A DNA stretch of 64,000 nucleotides from Tetrastigma voinierianum (GCA_016808115.1 JAEQBH010004102.1:62001-126000), one strand, 5' to 3'; shown: positions 48,721 to 60,240, counted from the first letter of the stretch. Translations and numbers: made by a program. Notes: a model not told the origin generated them from the letters alone.

Positions 48721-50330
48721 CTTTTACGTGGAGTGGGGCACCATGGCCAAACAATGTCTAGGATTGACAGGTTCCTAGTCTCGGGGGACTGGGAAAGTTA
48801 TTTCAGTAGAATCACCCAATGCACCCTCCCTAGACCAGTTTCGGACCACTTCCCTATCCTCTTAGATGGAGGAGGTATCAGATCAGGACCCTCCCCTTTT
48901 CGTTTTGAAAATATGTGGATGAAAGTGAGGGCACAAAGATCCCTTAAAGGGTGGTGGCAAGGGCTTAGCTTCAAAGGTTCTGCAAGTTTCATACTGGCTG
49001 AAAAGCTGAAAGGCTTAAAAGGCAAGCTAAAAGTGTGTGGAATAAGGGTTTTTAGCGATGGAGTGCTTAGAAGGCTGAAGCCCTTATTAAGGGTGGGATG
49101 TTGGGATAATGTGAAAGGATAGGGAGTTGTCTTTAGAAGAAAGCGAGGAAGAACTAAAGCTAAGGATGACTACAAAGATGGTCTTTAGATGGGAGGCCTC
49201 TTGGAGACAAAAGTCAAGAGAGCTTTGGCTTAAAGAGGGAGACAGAAACACTGGCTTTTTCCATAAAATGGCAAACTCGCATAGAAGGAGGAACGCAATA
49301 AACAAAATCAAAATTAATGATAGGTGGCTCACTGAAGATTTTGCCATTCGGAAGGGGATTGTTGATGAGTTTAAAGACCAACTGTCGGAACCAGGGGTTT
49401 GGCGTCCTGCTTTCCCAAGTATTTCTTTGGAGGAGCTAGGAACAGAGGATGCTGACAGTTTAGAAGTCAGGTTTTCTAAGGAGGAAGTCTTTACAGCTAT
49501 TGTTGGTCTCAATGGTGAAAAGGCCCCAGGGCCGGATGGTTTCCCGATCGCTTTTTGGTCCTTTTGTTGGGAGTTTGTCAAAGGCGAAGTTATGGAGTTC
49601 TTTAAGGAATTCTATGAGAAGAAGAAATTTGTGAAAAGGTTAAATGCTACCTTCCTAGTGTTGATTCCCAAAAAAGGAAATGTTGAGGATGTAAAAGATT
49701 ACAGGCCCATTAGTTTGCTAGGAAGCTTATATAAGATCTCGCGAGTCTTTGAGTGAGCAGAGGGTGTTGAACAAAGTGATCTCTCCATCCTAAAACGCCT
49801 TTGTCGAAGGAAGGCAAATCCTAGATGCTGCTTTAATCGCGAATGAGGTTGTGGATTCCATGTTGAGAAAGAATGATGGCGGAGTGGTATGCAAGTTAGA
49901 CATTGAAAAGGCTTATGATCATGTAAATTGGGAGTTTGTGATTGAAGTCATGAGAAGAATGGGTTTCGGTCAGAGATGGATATCTTGGATCTCTTGGTGT
50001 ATGTCTACTGTCTCTTACTCAATCCTTATCAATGGAGTTTCTGAGGGCTTTAGAGTTTGAGGGGATTCGACCGGGGACCCCCATCCCAGTATCTCTTTGT
50101 TTGGGAATGGATATCTTAAGCGATTGGTAAACAAAGTGTGGAAGGGAATTTCACAATGCAGTTTGTAAAATTGGGGTGCTAGAGAGGAGGAGGAGGTACA
50201 GGTGTCACACCTTCTCTATCTGAATGATACCCTGTATAAAGATAATCCTGACCAATTGGCCTTTGTTTGAGATGGATTTTGATGTGGTTTGAATTATCGG
50301 GTTGAAAATCAACTTGAGTAAACGAGATTT
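48688..50330 (+). pseudogene. LINE ORF2 linker and reverse transcriptase
   Basis: RT copies LINE RNA at the nick. In order: IDRFLVSGDWESYF and RPVSDHFPILLDGGG (48.77-48.87 kb, end of the endonuclease), EGDRNTGFFHKMANSHRRRN (about 49.24 kb), EKAPGPDGFPIAFW (about 49.53 kb), ATFLVLIPKKGNVEDVKDYR and PISLLGS (about 49.65-49.73 kb). After a stop come AFVEGRQILDAALIANE, KLDIEKAYDHVNWEF (49.88-49.94 kb) with its conserved Asp, a shifted RGIRPGTPIPVS, and finally LLYLNDTL near 50.21 kb. That last box is normally LLYADDTL or LQFADDTL, so an active-site Asp is Asn here. At least four frame breaks. Confidence 0.92.
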
Positions 50331-50639
50331 TCCTATTGGAGCGAGGAGAATATTGGGGTGCGGCGGCGGAGCTAGGTTCGCGAGCCGGCTCCTTTGCCTA
50401 CTACGTGTTTGGGTCTCCCACGGAATACGCCTGAAGTCGGTCGGGATGTGGGATACCCGTCGAGGAAAGGTTCGAGAAGGAGACTAGCCGGTTAAGGCGT
50501 GATATATCTCGAGGGGAAGAGTTACACTAATCGAAGCACTGCATCTAATCTCCTATCTATTTTATGTAAACTCTTCGGATCCCGAGGTCGTGTGCAAAAG
50601 GCTAGAAAAAATCGGAGGGACTTTATGGGGTGGGGAACT

Positions 50640-51590
50640 GGAAAGAGCCTCTCATTTGGTGAGTTGGGCCCGCAGTATGTACATATAAAAGTTGGAGGCA
50701 GGGGGTCGGGGAAGCACACAAGGCCTAAACAAAGCCTTGTTAGGAAAGTGGTTGTGGCGTTTCGCAAACGAAAGGAATGCCCTATGGAGGAAGACTATTA
50801 GGAGCAAATTTGGGGAATCGCAGGGGGGTTGGTGTTCCGGGGAAGTTAGGAACAGTTTTGGGACAGGTTTATGGAAAGAAATTAGGAAAGGCTGGGATAT
50901 GATTCGCTTAAATGCAAAATTTGTGGTTGGTAATGGTAGCAGAATCAGTTTTTGGAAAGATGCCTGGGGGAGGGAGGAGGCTTTGTGCATAACGTTCCCG
51001 ACGTTGTTTGGCTTGGCAGTCCAGAAAGATGCGATGATTAGGGAGATTTGGGATGTTTCGAACGATGGTGGCTGTAGTCCCCTAGGTTTGTGAGACAATT
51101 CAATGATTAGGAATTGAGGAAGTGTTGAATTTTATGAAATGATCCATCCACCGGAGGTAGTGCATAAGCAGGAAGATAAGGCTAGTCTTAAAGGGTCGCC
51201 AGCGTTTATTGATGAAAAGCTCTTGTATGAGATTTTTTAAATCATGGCCCCGAGAAGCGAGACAACACCTTTTCTGCCCTTATCGGTTTGGAACACTATG
51301 GTACCCTTATGAGGTGGGTTTTGCTTGGGAGCGTCTTGGGGTAAGGTGACTCTAGACCAGCTCAGAAGAGAGGAAGATCCTTAGCCAATAGATGCTACCT
51401 TTGCGAAGAGGAGGAGGAAACCCTAAACCATCTTCTAGTTCACTGTTCGAAGGCCAGAATGTTGTGGGAACTTATTTTGGCTATAGTGGGGTTTGGATGG
51501 GTCTTCCCTTTCTCAGTGCGGCGGGTCCTTCACAAAAGCGGCAGGAGCAGAGTGGAGCGAAGCGCGAAAGTTTGGAGAATTTGTAGCTGT
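50640..51590 (+). pseudogene. LINE ORF2 C-terminus with zf-RVT
   Basis: GLNKALLGKWLWRFANERNA and GNGSRISFWKDAWG (50,692-51,093) are the conserved post-RT region. After breaks, RCYLCEEEEETLNHLLVHCS near 51,385-51,440 is the zf-RVT zinc-binding motif with its Cys and His residues retained. The weak alignment of 50.33-50.64 kb suggests scrambled sequence. The 3' UTR follows. Confidence 0.88.
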
Positions 51591-51878
51591 GCTCTTACGG
51601 GCGGTGTGGTGCGAGAGAAATGGAAATTGGTCTTCGATAATGAGACCTTCTCTATGTATAGATTCAGAATTCTTTCATTTGTAGCTTTGGTCTTGGGCGT
51701 GTCTAGTGGGGTTAGAGATAGGAATTATTTTTGGATTTTTAACTTGTATAGGTAATTTTTCGGGTTTGAGGATTTTTTTCTTCATGTTTTGGTCCTTTTA
51801 GGACTGTCCCTTTTGTATATAGGTGTACTTTTGGGCAGCTTTGCTGTTTTTTGTGATCAATGCATGTTTATTTATCCA

Positions 51879-51908
51879 TCAAAAAAAAAAAAATAATATC
51901 TAACTTGC
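51879..51908 (+). repeat. LINE poly(A) and right target duplication
   Basis: An A-run at 51,881-51,893 followed by ATAATATCTAACTTGC (51,893-51,908; the first A is shared with the tail). Confidence 0.92.
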
Positions 51909-52382
51909 CTTCCTCTTAAGCAAGGCATCGATAGCCTCATTTGCAATAAGAGCAGAAGCGGTTTGAACCTCTGACGCCACCTGTCCCACCACCCTTCTAT
52001 GTTTATTAGCAAGAAACTTCGCCAAAACTTGTTCAAACCACCCACCAGACTAATAGGTCTAAAATCCTTAAGGTCCACTGCATCCCCGTTTTCAAGAATC
52101 AACACCAAAAACGTGGAGTTGATACCTCTGATAAACCTTTCTTGCTCATAAAATTTATTGAAAAACCCATGACCTCCTCCTTTACAGGTCAACTAAATTA
52201 CTTACAAAGCATGCCTGAGACCTATTTGGGCTAGAAGTTTTGTCCCATTTAAATCTGCCGCCTCAAACACTTCTTCACGTTGACGTTGAAGACATCGCGA
52301 ATAATAGCTTCCCGAACTTGCTCAGCCGGGCGCTGATGAGGCTAGACACCATCCATAAGGTTAGGAAGCGGGTGATGGAATG
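51909..52382 (-). pseudogene. Old LINE (A), RT piece 2
   Basis: The minus strand reads FFNKFYEQERFIRGINSTFL, VLILENGDAVDLKDFRPISL and VGGLNK, then ANEAIDALLKRK next to the young LINE's target site. This aligns with the young LINE's RT at 49.58-49.83 kb. Upstream it is cut at 52,382 by the LTR element and continues at 58,559. Insertion of two different elements in one LINE gives their relative age: both are younger than LINE A. Confidence 0.9.
52378..52382. repeat. Target site duplication GAATG (left)
   Basis: Perfect match to GAATG at 58,559-58,563. Confidence 0.9.
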
Positions 52383-54085
52383 TGATTAAAATTACAGTGA
52401 AGCAGGCTAAAATCAACAAAATTTATATACACCTAAGTTCCTACTCTTTGCCGTGGTCGAGCTCTTTGCCGTATAGTGGTCCTAGGGTCGAACACGGGGA
52501 TGGGTTTTCATCCCCAAAATGGTTTGCATTAGAGGCGTGAAGGTAAAACACCTATTTGGACTTTGGATTTGTGTCAAAAGGCGTAAATGGTTTAAATGGA
52601 AATTGCCATGGAAATAGTAAAAACTGAAATTTTAAGTGAAGAAATTAAACTTTGAAGATTTAGGTCACCAACTTGACAAGCTAGGGCAAACACGTATCCC
52701 TCGAGGTTTATCCTCCTATGTGAGTCAACACGGGATCGTTATGACCCTTTTGTTTTAAAACCTAACATTCAATTATCATTTTAGAGGCTCGTAAAGACCA
52801 TCTAAGAACAACGATTGCATCTACTCACCCGAGCACGAACCCTAAAGTATGGAAGTATTGGCGAAACAATAAAAGTCAATGTTATTTAACTACTAATTTG
52901 AAGAACCTAACATGTAAATGCTACCTCAGAGGCAAGTAAGGACCATCTAAAGAGCCACAGTACCTGTCACTAAGCACTGGATCTAAAGCATGAGTATTGG
53001 CCAAGACAATAACATCCCATGTTATGCAACTGAATTTTGAAAATAAGGGCCATAAATACTTCTGTGACTTTTAGTACAGAGAATGACATGCTTAACCCCA
53101 CCACAGGCTAGCTGTTCCTCTTCAAAGGAGGCAGCCGACATCTCTTGAGTTGTCATCCTCAAGAGGTGGTGTTGGCAGGAAGTGAAAGAAAGAGAAGAGA
53201 AAGAAGAGAAAATAAAACAAATTATTTACAAAAGCGAGTAAAAAGAAAATAACTTACAAATCTGGCTTGTGTCCCTTACATCCTCCTCCTGCTTTTTATT
53301 ACAAGATTTGTAGGGAGTATTTATAGGCCTCCTCAAGGTATGAAAATACCAAAAACCCTAGCAACTAAGCTAAGTTATAGGATAAGAGAGTAATTCACCA
53401 AAAATGAAAGGCGGTTGCATTAATTACAAAGCATGACGAGGCATGCATTTATTCTGAGGATGAATTTCGCTAGTCGCGAGTGGCAAGTGTTTGTGAAATT
53501 GGCAAGGAGTCTAGCGAAATTGGCAAGGGTCCTAATGGGTGGCAAGTGTTTAGCGAATTTGGCAAGGTTGGAATTTCGCTAGCTAGCGGGCCCCCGCTAA
53601 GCTGCATTTTCGATTGAGAAGCGAATTCCTATAATTTCGCTAAGGAACGATTGCAAGTTGGCTAGCGAATTTTCAATTTTAAGCTGAAGTGCGAGCTGTT
53701 TGCGAGAACGAGTTTACTTGAGAAGGATTGCGAATTGGTTGCGAAACGAGGTTGCGAAAATGCTGTTTCTTTGTTCTGCATGCCTCGTCCTGTCTTCAGC
53801 CCCATCTTCTCATTTCCTCCACTTTTCCTTTGTTTTTCCATTGATTTTTTGGGCTTGTTGATGGCTGAGACTAAACTTCCAACCTCATGATTGATCATTT
53901 GCATTGTGGTTGAAGCCTAGAAGTGCATAAATACCTCTGAAAACAACGAACATGCTCGAATGGCATAAGTGTTACTAAGGTAACATGAACACTTCAATTG
54001 GGATACATGACATGATTAATGATCAAAAAGTACTCAAAACCTATCTAATATAGGGTTCAAAATTGCACTTTTTGAGCACTAATCA
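52383..54085 (-). repeat. 3' LTR of the pol-less element
   Basis: Shares with its partner long exact runs such as 'GTCGAACACGGGGATGGGTT' and 'AATTAAACTTTGAAGATTT', plus the end 'TTGAGCACTAATCA'. A minus-strand TATA box (CCTATAAATAC) lies at 53,317-53,327. GC-rich parts differ by indels. Confidence 0.9.
53460..53670. repeat. 'GCGAATTTGGCAAG'-type short repeats in LTR
   Basis: 'AGCGAA' and 'TTGGCAAG' alternate several times, and 'TTTCGCTAGCTAGCGGG' is a near-palindrome. The counterpart in the other LTR is at about 57,920-58,150. Confidence 0.8.
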
Positions 54086-54098
54086 CACCCCCCAACCA
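54086..54098 (-). other. Polypurine-like tract
   Basis: Minus-strand 'GGTTGGGGGGTG' directly adjoins the 3' LTR, as a priming tract should. Confidence 0.65.
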
Positions 54099-55555
54099 AA
54101 ACGTTGCTAGTCCCTTAGCAATGCAAAATAAGAATTGAGATGCATGTGGTGATTTTCCAAAAGGTTGTGTTTGAAAGGTTATTGTACTTAACATACAAAC
54201 TAACATTACTTTAAAGTGAACAATTGAAATCAACATTTGAAAACCTATATACAAGAATAAAATCCATAAGAGAACAATTTTTAGAACAACACTGTTTCCA
54301 TGATTTTCAACTTGGATTTCCACCTAAGTCTAATGGTTCATTTTGTATCTAGATTGAGTCAATAAAATGCAAAATTTGTTTCCCCCCCCAACCTAGCATT
54401 GACATGGCCTTAAACTGTTGAACAATTAAGATAGGGCTGGTTACACTTCTCTTGCTTTCTCAATTATATTGTAGGATGCAATGCTTAAAAATCCGACTTC
54501 ACCAAAAGTCCATGTAACGGGGGTCCAGAAGCTGACTCCTGACGATTAAGGTTCCCGGGCATCGACGAAGGATCAAGACCACTTAACTCTAAAGGCTTCA
54601 CCCGGGACTTCAAGCCCGACTTCGAAAATCAAGCACCTACAATTATTAGAATTCTACCCTATCCACCCATGTACTTGAACACAAAATCGATGACTCCCGA
54701 CCAATGAAGGCTTAGGGCATCGGGTTTCAAAACTTTCGCCATACACCCCTCGGGCAGTTACTTTCGGGTTTCAAAAGCGAAGCTTCATGATTTTATTCTT
54801 CTTTTTCTTCTTTTCTTTTTCTTTTTTCTTTTCCTTTTGGGAAGACAACATTGGTCTTCTAATTGTTGACAACTCATTCTATTCTAGGTTGTCAACATGC
54901 CTAAAGGCCGGCTTGCAAAGTGGAAGGAGACATCTAATTACAACCTATTAAAGCAATCAACGATGGTCTGAGTGTGTGAAATAGCATAAAGGGAAATTTC
55001 GAGTTGAGCATGTGGAGCAGTGTTGAACACAAATTGTTTCAAGCATGGCATTTGTTCTAGCATATAGGTGACAAATATGATGAGTCAATCTTCCAATTTA
55101 AAGCAATTCAATTGTCCAATTGTAGCAATTCAATTGTCCGGTGAGAAAACTGATTCTATCAATTAAAGCAATTCAATTGTCGGTGAAAAAGATAAACATT
55201 TACATGGCAAGCACAAAAGGAAATATGATATACAAAGTCGAGTGATATATACCTTTGAATAGCTTTTGATATAGCCAAAATTAGCTATTACATGAATACC
55301 AAGCTAAACACAAAAATATCACACTTTACTATGGCTAATACAAAAATCCTAATCAAAATCGGTAGGCGGGTTGATAAAGGCGATAAGCTGTACATAAATG
55401 TAAAAGAAACCTAACCCACCTCCTTCTTTGTGGTGGTGGTGGTGAGTAAGGTCTGAAGCTGCTTCTTTGCCGGCATATCAAGGAGGATCTTTGGAATCGT
55501 GAAGCTTAAATGCGGGGTTCGAGTGCTCGAGCCGAACCCGGCCCCAGACTGACCA
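54099..55555. other. Interior of the pol-less element, noncoding
   Basis: No conserved protein motif in either strand. A pyrimidine-rich tract (TTCTTTTTCTTC) sits near 54,798-54,840 and a (GGT)n run near 55,431-55,443. Confidence 0.6.
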
Positions 55556-55882
55556 CTATGCCATGCGGGTATGTGCGGCGCCATCGTTTACGATGTAGTG
55601 GCAAGGCTTGTACGGTGGCCGCCTTCTTGAAGTCACGCATGACGTGCGGTGGGTTGGACTTAACTTTGGGAGCTCACGGGTTTTGAGTTTCTTCGCGGGT
55701 GTTGGTTGTGGTGCCGGGTGAGGTAGAATATATGCAGTGGTCAATTTGAAGAGACTCTTGGCGTTAAGGTTATTTTGGGGTTGGGCAGTGGCACTAGGAT
55801 TCAACTTCATGGGGATTGGTTGAAGGATAGGTTCTTGGGGCTCTTCCCCTGTTTCATGTCCACTACTCTCCTCAGTTATCAA
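55556..55882 (-). CDS. Unassigned Pro/Gln-rich frame in pol-less element
   Basis: 108 codons on the minus strand. It opens with an acidic stretch (ESSGHETGEEPQEP), then a proline- and lysine-rich part with PAPQPTPAKKLKTRELPKL. Such composition suits a linker or gag tail, but no domain is recognised. Whether it is translated is unknown. The next minus-strand frame upstream is at 56,361. Confidence 0.3.
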   Translation of the reverse strand: MITEESSGHETGEEPQEPILQPIPMKLNPSATAQPQNNLNAKSLFKLTTAYILPHPAPQPTPAKKLKTRELPKLSPTHRTSCVTSRRRPPYKPCHYIVNDGAAHTRMA

Positions 55883-56360
55883 GGCACTGATTTGTTCTTC
55901 TTTTGTCCAAGGCCAAAAATTAACTGGGGTATCTGCGGTTCCTCGAGACTTACAATGATTCCTTTCAATTCCTCTGAGGTTGCGGTTGAACTTTGCTCAC
56001 CCAAAATTGTTTAGGTCGAGCATAATCCTCTTGACTCTCTTTCTCTACGCTGATCAAGGCTGGCAGGCGAGCTTTCGTGGTACTCTTGCAACGCTTTGAA
56101 GTCCATCGGTCACTCTTGTTGAGGGCTCTTCAGCGTCTCAATTTCCTATTAACTGAACATTCACCACCCTATTATCCTACATGAAATTGTCCACTTGTTT
56201 GCTCAAATTCGGATGGCTTGTTCAACGAGGGGATAAGGGTGGTGGTTGTTCTTCTTCATGAAGTGGGGCATAACATGGAGGTCGGAGGTGCATAAGTTGA
56301 GGGGAACACTATGAAGCCGGGTGCACTCATCCATTGGTCTCCTATAGTCCCTCCTTAGAC

Positions 56361-56583
56361 CTAGGTGGGTTTGGATTTCTCTCTACAGGTTGTTGCCAGA
56401 CAATCCCTCATAGTCATGTAAAGCTCTAGGGTTACCCTCATGATTTGTATTGCTCTCCATATGGGGATTCCATTTTCTCTCGATCGATTTTCCCACGAAC
56501 CTAAGCGCTTGCCCCTTATAGGTTTCAAATCCAGGAATATATGGATTCTGTGATAATATGGCACACAAAAGCGTCTGCAACAC
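56361..56583 (-). CDS. Possible gag-like leader frame in pol-less element
   Basis: A 66-codon minus-strand frame beginning MLQTLLCAILSQNPY and containing FETYKGQALRFVGKSIERKW. It starts just after an A-run (on this strand) at 56,584-56,603, 200 bases downstream of the primer site. That is where gag begins in LTR elements. No CA-domain motif or zinc knuckle is seen, so gag is only a guess from position. A shifted frame (56,564-56,361) overlaps it. Confidence 0.3.
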
Positions 56584-56603
56584 TTTTTTTTTTTTTTTTT
56601 TTT
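56584..56603. repeat. Poly(T) tract, 20 bases
   Basis: An uninterrupted T run on the plus strand (poly(A) on the element's strand) between primer site and first frame. Confidence 0.95.
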
Positions 56604-56792
56604 AAAATTACAAAGGTTAAAATTAACTAACGAGGGGTAAAAATAACTGAATGAAAAGCGAAGCAGTCTGATTCTTGCTAATTGATGAAAGGTAGCGAGT
56701 TCACACCGCGGGTTGCAAAGAAATTAAAGGTTACCTTCACTTGTGATGTTGATCACAAGTACACCTTAACACCATCAGTAGTTTGGCACCAT

Positions 56793-56807
56793 CCCGACAC
56801 GGCGCCA
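56793..56807 (-). other. Primer-binding site, TGGCGCC type
   Basis: Minus-strand TGGCGCCGTGTCGGG, two bases inside the 5' LTR. The start matches the TGGCGCCGTTGCCGGG sites (reported as tRNA-Asp type in Athila-like elements), with a small change in the middle. Confidence 0.8.
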
Positions 56808-56809
56808 TT

Positions 56810-58558
56810 TGATTCGTGCCCGCGATGAGGTGAGAGCTAAAATCAACAAAATTTATATACACCTAAGTTCCTACTCACTGCCCAGTAGTCAAACTCTGCC
56901 GATCTAGTGGTCTAGGGTCGAACACGGGGATGGGTTTTCATCCTAAAAATGGTTTTGCATTAGGGCATGAAGGTAAAGGCTTTCTATTTGGACTTTTGGT
57001 TGTGTCAAAAATTTGTAAATGGTTTAAGCTGGAATTGCAAAAGCGGAAATGAGTAAGCGAAATTTAAAGTGAAGAAATTAAACTTTGAAGATTTGGGTCA
57101 CCAACTTGACAAGCTAGGGCAAACACATGTCCTCAGGGTTTTTATCCTCCTATGTGAGTCGAAACCTGGGATGCGGGTTATGACCCTTTTTGTTTAAAAC
57201 CCTAACATTCAATTATCATTTTTAGAGGCTAAGTAAAGACCATCTAAGAACAACAGTGCATCTCTCGCTGAAGAACCTTAGAACCACCCCAAAGTATGGA
57301 AGTATTGGCCAAAACAATAAAAGTCCAGTGTTATTTAACCCTAATTTGAAGAACCCTAACATGTAAATGCTACCTCAAGAGTAGTAAGGACCATCACTAA
57401 GAGCCCTTGATTACTTTTGTCACTAAATACTTGGATCTAAAGCATGGAGAGTATTGGCGAACAATAACATCATGTTATCTGACTGAATTTTGAAAATAAG
57501 GGCCATAAATACTGCAGTGACTTTTTAGTACAAGAGGACAACATGCTTAGCACCATAAGCTAGCTTCCTTCCTCTTCAAAGAGAAGGAGGCTTAGCCAAG
57601 CATCTCTTGAGTTGTCATCCTCAAGAGGTGTGTTTAGCGGCCAAGGAAAGTGAAAAGAAAGAAGAAGAAAGAAGAAGAGAGAGAAGAAGAAAATAAATAA
57701 AATTATTTACAAGCAGTAAGAAAATAACTAAATCACCCAAAAAACTTGTATTCCTTCTATCCTCCTCCTCTTTTTATTACAAGACATGAGGGGGTATTTA
57801 TAGGCCTCACCGAGGTATAAGAAAATACCAAAACTAGCAACTAAGCTGATTATAGGATAAGAAGTAATTCACCAAAAATGAAGGCGGTTGCATTAATTAC
57901 AAAAGCATGTGAGGCATGCATTTTCGCTACGAGGATGAATTTAGCTAATTAGCGAATTTGGAAAGAGTCATTTATGCAAAAGTCTGGCGAAGTCTAGCCA
58001 ATTTGGCAAGTGTTTAGCGGAATTTGGCAAGGTTGGAATTTCGCTAGCTGCGAAATTTAGCTAAACTAGCGAATTTTCGGTGAAGCGAATTCCTATAATT
58101 TCGCTAAGGAACGATTACCAAGTTGGCTAGCCGGAATTTTTTCAATTTTATTTGAGGATTGCGAACGGTTGCGAAATTAAGCTAGGATTGCTGAGTGGTT
58201 TGCGACGAGGTTGCGAAAATGCTGTTTTCTTTGTTCTGCGTACTACCGTCCTGTCTTCAAGCGCGCTCATATTCCCTCAAAGCTTTTCCTTTGTTTTTCC
58301 ATTGATTTTTGGGCTTGACACATTCGTGAGACTAAACTTCCAACCTCCATGAGTTGATCATTTGCATTAATGGTTGAAGCCTAGAAGTGCATAATACACC
58401 TACAAAACTCAGCAAAACATGCACTCCCAGGAAATGGCATAAGTGTTACTAGGTAACATGAACACTTCAATTGGGATACATGACATGATTAATGATCAAA
58501 AAGTACTCAAAACCTATCTAATATAGGGTTCAAAATTGCACTTTTTGAGCACTAATCA
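56810..58558 (-). repeat. 5' LTR of the pol-less element
   Basis: 1,749 bp, 'TGATTCGTGCC' to 'GCACTAATCA', followed by GAATG. TATA box on the minus strand at 57,794-57,804. Its first ~20 bases differ from the partner LTR. Confidence 0.9.
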
Positions 58559-59170
58559 GAATGCTTCAACAACTCCCCTCTTAATAATATTCTCTTCTTA
58601 TTACCGTCTCCCATTGATACTATAAAAAAATAAAAACAAAAAACCATCTCTCGTTGATCCTAACTTTTTTCAAAAAGTTCTTCCTCTTATGGGCATTAGC
58701 ATTATGTGAAAAAAGCCGGTATTCCTGCCTCAGCCAGCCATGTTTTCTGGGTTTTGTCTCAGAAACTTCCTCGATAAGGCCAATATCTCTCCTTGGCCAA
58801 GTTCCTCTCCTCAAATTCCTTGAGGGACGACGACCTATCATTCTCTTTACCATCCCAATAATTTACACTCGTCAATAATTTACCCTTCGCAATGCCTTGC
58901 ATTTATTCACCTCCACCCTACCAAAAGCATCCATGTTCCAAGATTTAAAAAAAAAAAAACCTTCAACTTTCAAGCTAGAATAAAACTAAAAGAGTTGTTG
59001 TAATTCAGGCTTTGCCAACTTTTCAACAAGTCCTTGAAACCATTTTCTTTTTATGCCACATGATTTCAAAACAAAGAGGAGTAAGGCCGCTTTGAATCCC
59101 CCTAACATCAAGAAGGATTGGGAAGTTATTAGAAAAAGGCCTAGGTAGGCTGGATATCTTTGAGAAAATG
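58559..59170 (-). pseudogene. Old LINE (A), piece 1 (endonuclease end to RT start)
   Basis: The minus strand reads RPFSNNFPILLDVRGIQSG and LTPLCFEIMW near 59.05-59.16 kb, matching SDHFPILLDGGG and FRFENMW of the young LINE. Then NANAHKRKNFLKKVRINERW (58,620-58,720) matches ANSHRRRNAINKIKINDRW. The frame runs into the GAATG target site and resumes at 52,382. The 5' part beyond 59,170 is not seen. Confidence 0.88.
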
Positions 59171-59591
59171 GTATTCACAAGAAAATGGTATTCTCTCTCT
59201 CCATGAGAAGGGTGTAAAGCGTGGTTCGCTATCGAGGCCAAATCGTTTGAGATTAAGATAAAAGAGAAGGGTAAGAAGTTGAGGGGAAGCATTTGGGAGA
59301 GGAGCAAGGACGTGACATCGTGGATCTCAAGTTTGAGACTTGGTTTCAAGATTTGCCTCGGGCATAGAGGATTGTGAAAAGATCTTCGTAATTCCAGACT
59401 GGTTTAATAGACGGGAAGCAGGATGGAAGACTTACAAGCTGAGAGATGTTTGAACAACTCAAGGTTCTTTCTATCCGATGTTCAATAAGGACTTAGTGAA
59501 GCTGTTCTACTATAGCTCTAAAGGAAAAGGCTTCGAGGTCGGACATTGGATGTGATAGAGAAATTACGAATGCTGGGCGTGGGTCTCTTGG

Positions 59592-60240
59592 ATGGATTTG
59601 AGAAAAAAAATCACATTGAAAAAGGAGCCAACTGTTCCTTTAAAGAAGAAGATAGCTCCAAAACCAAACTCCTTCGCGGAAGCTGTCATTGGTATAAAGT
59701 TTAAAGCTTCTGATGATGTAGTAAAGGTTAAAGTGGGGGAAGAAGAGATCAGAGAGAGAGGTTGGGGAAATTAGCCTATCAGCCAGCGTGGATGTGCGAG
59801 GAGGTTCGCGACTACGATGATAAAACTTGAAGAGACAAATGTGGCTCACTACTTGTGCTGCTAGCTTGAATGTTAGAAATAGGTAAAGGGTCATGGGCTT
59901 TTCGAGTTTGACAACAAAAGAGAGGTAGATAGGATCCTTAGGCATCGTTCAAGAAAATTGGGAAAATTTTCTATTTCCCTAAAAAAATGGAGCGAAGATG
60001 TGGGATGCAACATTGGCAAAGAAGACACTGAGGAGGCGTGGGTTAGATTATTAGGGTTACCAGTGCACCTTTAGAGTCGCTCAGTTCTGAGAAAGATTGG
60101 CGACAGTTGCAGAGGCTTTCTGGCCGTGGATGAAGATACGACTTTTATGTTTGAACTTCGATGGGCTTCCGGGTGAAGTAGGATGGCAAAATCTTTCCTC
60201 AATTAGTTGAGGTGTCTGTAGGTCTCAAAAGGTACGAAAT
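59592..60240 (+). pseudogene. LINE 2 ORF1 (DUF4283-like)
   Basis: Fragments VVKVKVGEEEIRERG (59.73-59.76 kb), HGLFEFDNKREVDRIL (59.90-59.94 kb), EEAWVRLLGLPVHL (60.03-60.07 kb) and CRGFLAVDEDTT (60.11-60.14 kb) align one-to-one with the young LINE's ORF1. They lie in different frames with stops between. Confidence 0.85.

Larger units (their letters stand above)
45979..51892 (+). mobile_element. Full-length L1-type LINE with 16-bp target duplication
   Basis: A 5.9 kb plus-strand non-LTR element: ORF1 (DUF4283-like), ORF2 with endonuclease, RT and zf-RVT, then a 3' UTR and a poly(A) of about 12. It is bounded by an exact 16-bp duplication and inserted into the RT of an older minus-strand LINE. 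Coding regions are collinear with the plant L1 layout but contain several frameshifts and stops, so it cannot now move by itself. Confidence 0.93.
52383..58558 (-). mobile_element. Non-autonomous LTR retrotransposon without pol
   Basis: LTRs at 52,383-54,085 and 56,810-58,558 (both TG...CA, about 1.7 kb) and a perfect GAATG duplication define it. Minus-strand orientation is set by the primer site beside the right LTR and a G-rich purine tract beside the left LTR. The 2.7 kb interior has short minus-strand frames only. No protease, RT, RNase H, integrase or chromodomain motif is visible in any frame. The primer site type occurs in Athila- and Ogre-like Gypsy groups. It resembles large non-autonomous (LARD-type) elements dependent on a partner. 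Confidence 0.88.

Noticed and set aside
49087..49581. 164-codon minus-strand frame
   Set aside because: Shadow of the LINE RT; the plus strand carries all RT motifs.
50652..51098. 148-codon minus-strand frame
   Set aside because: Shadow of the LINE ORF2 C-terminal region.
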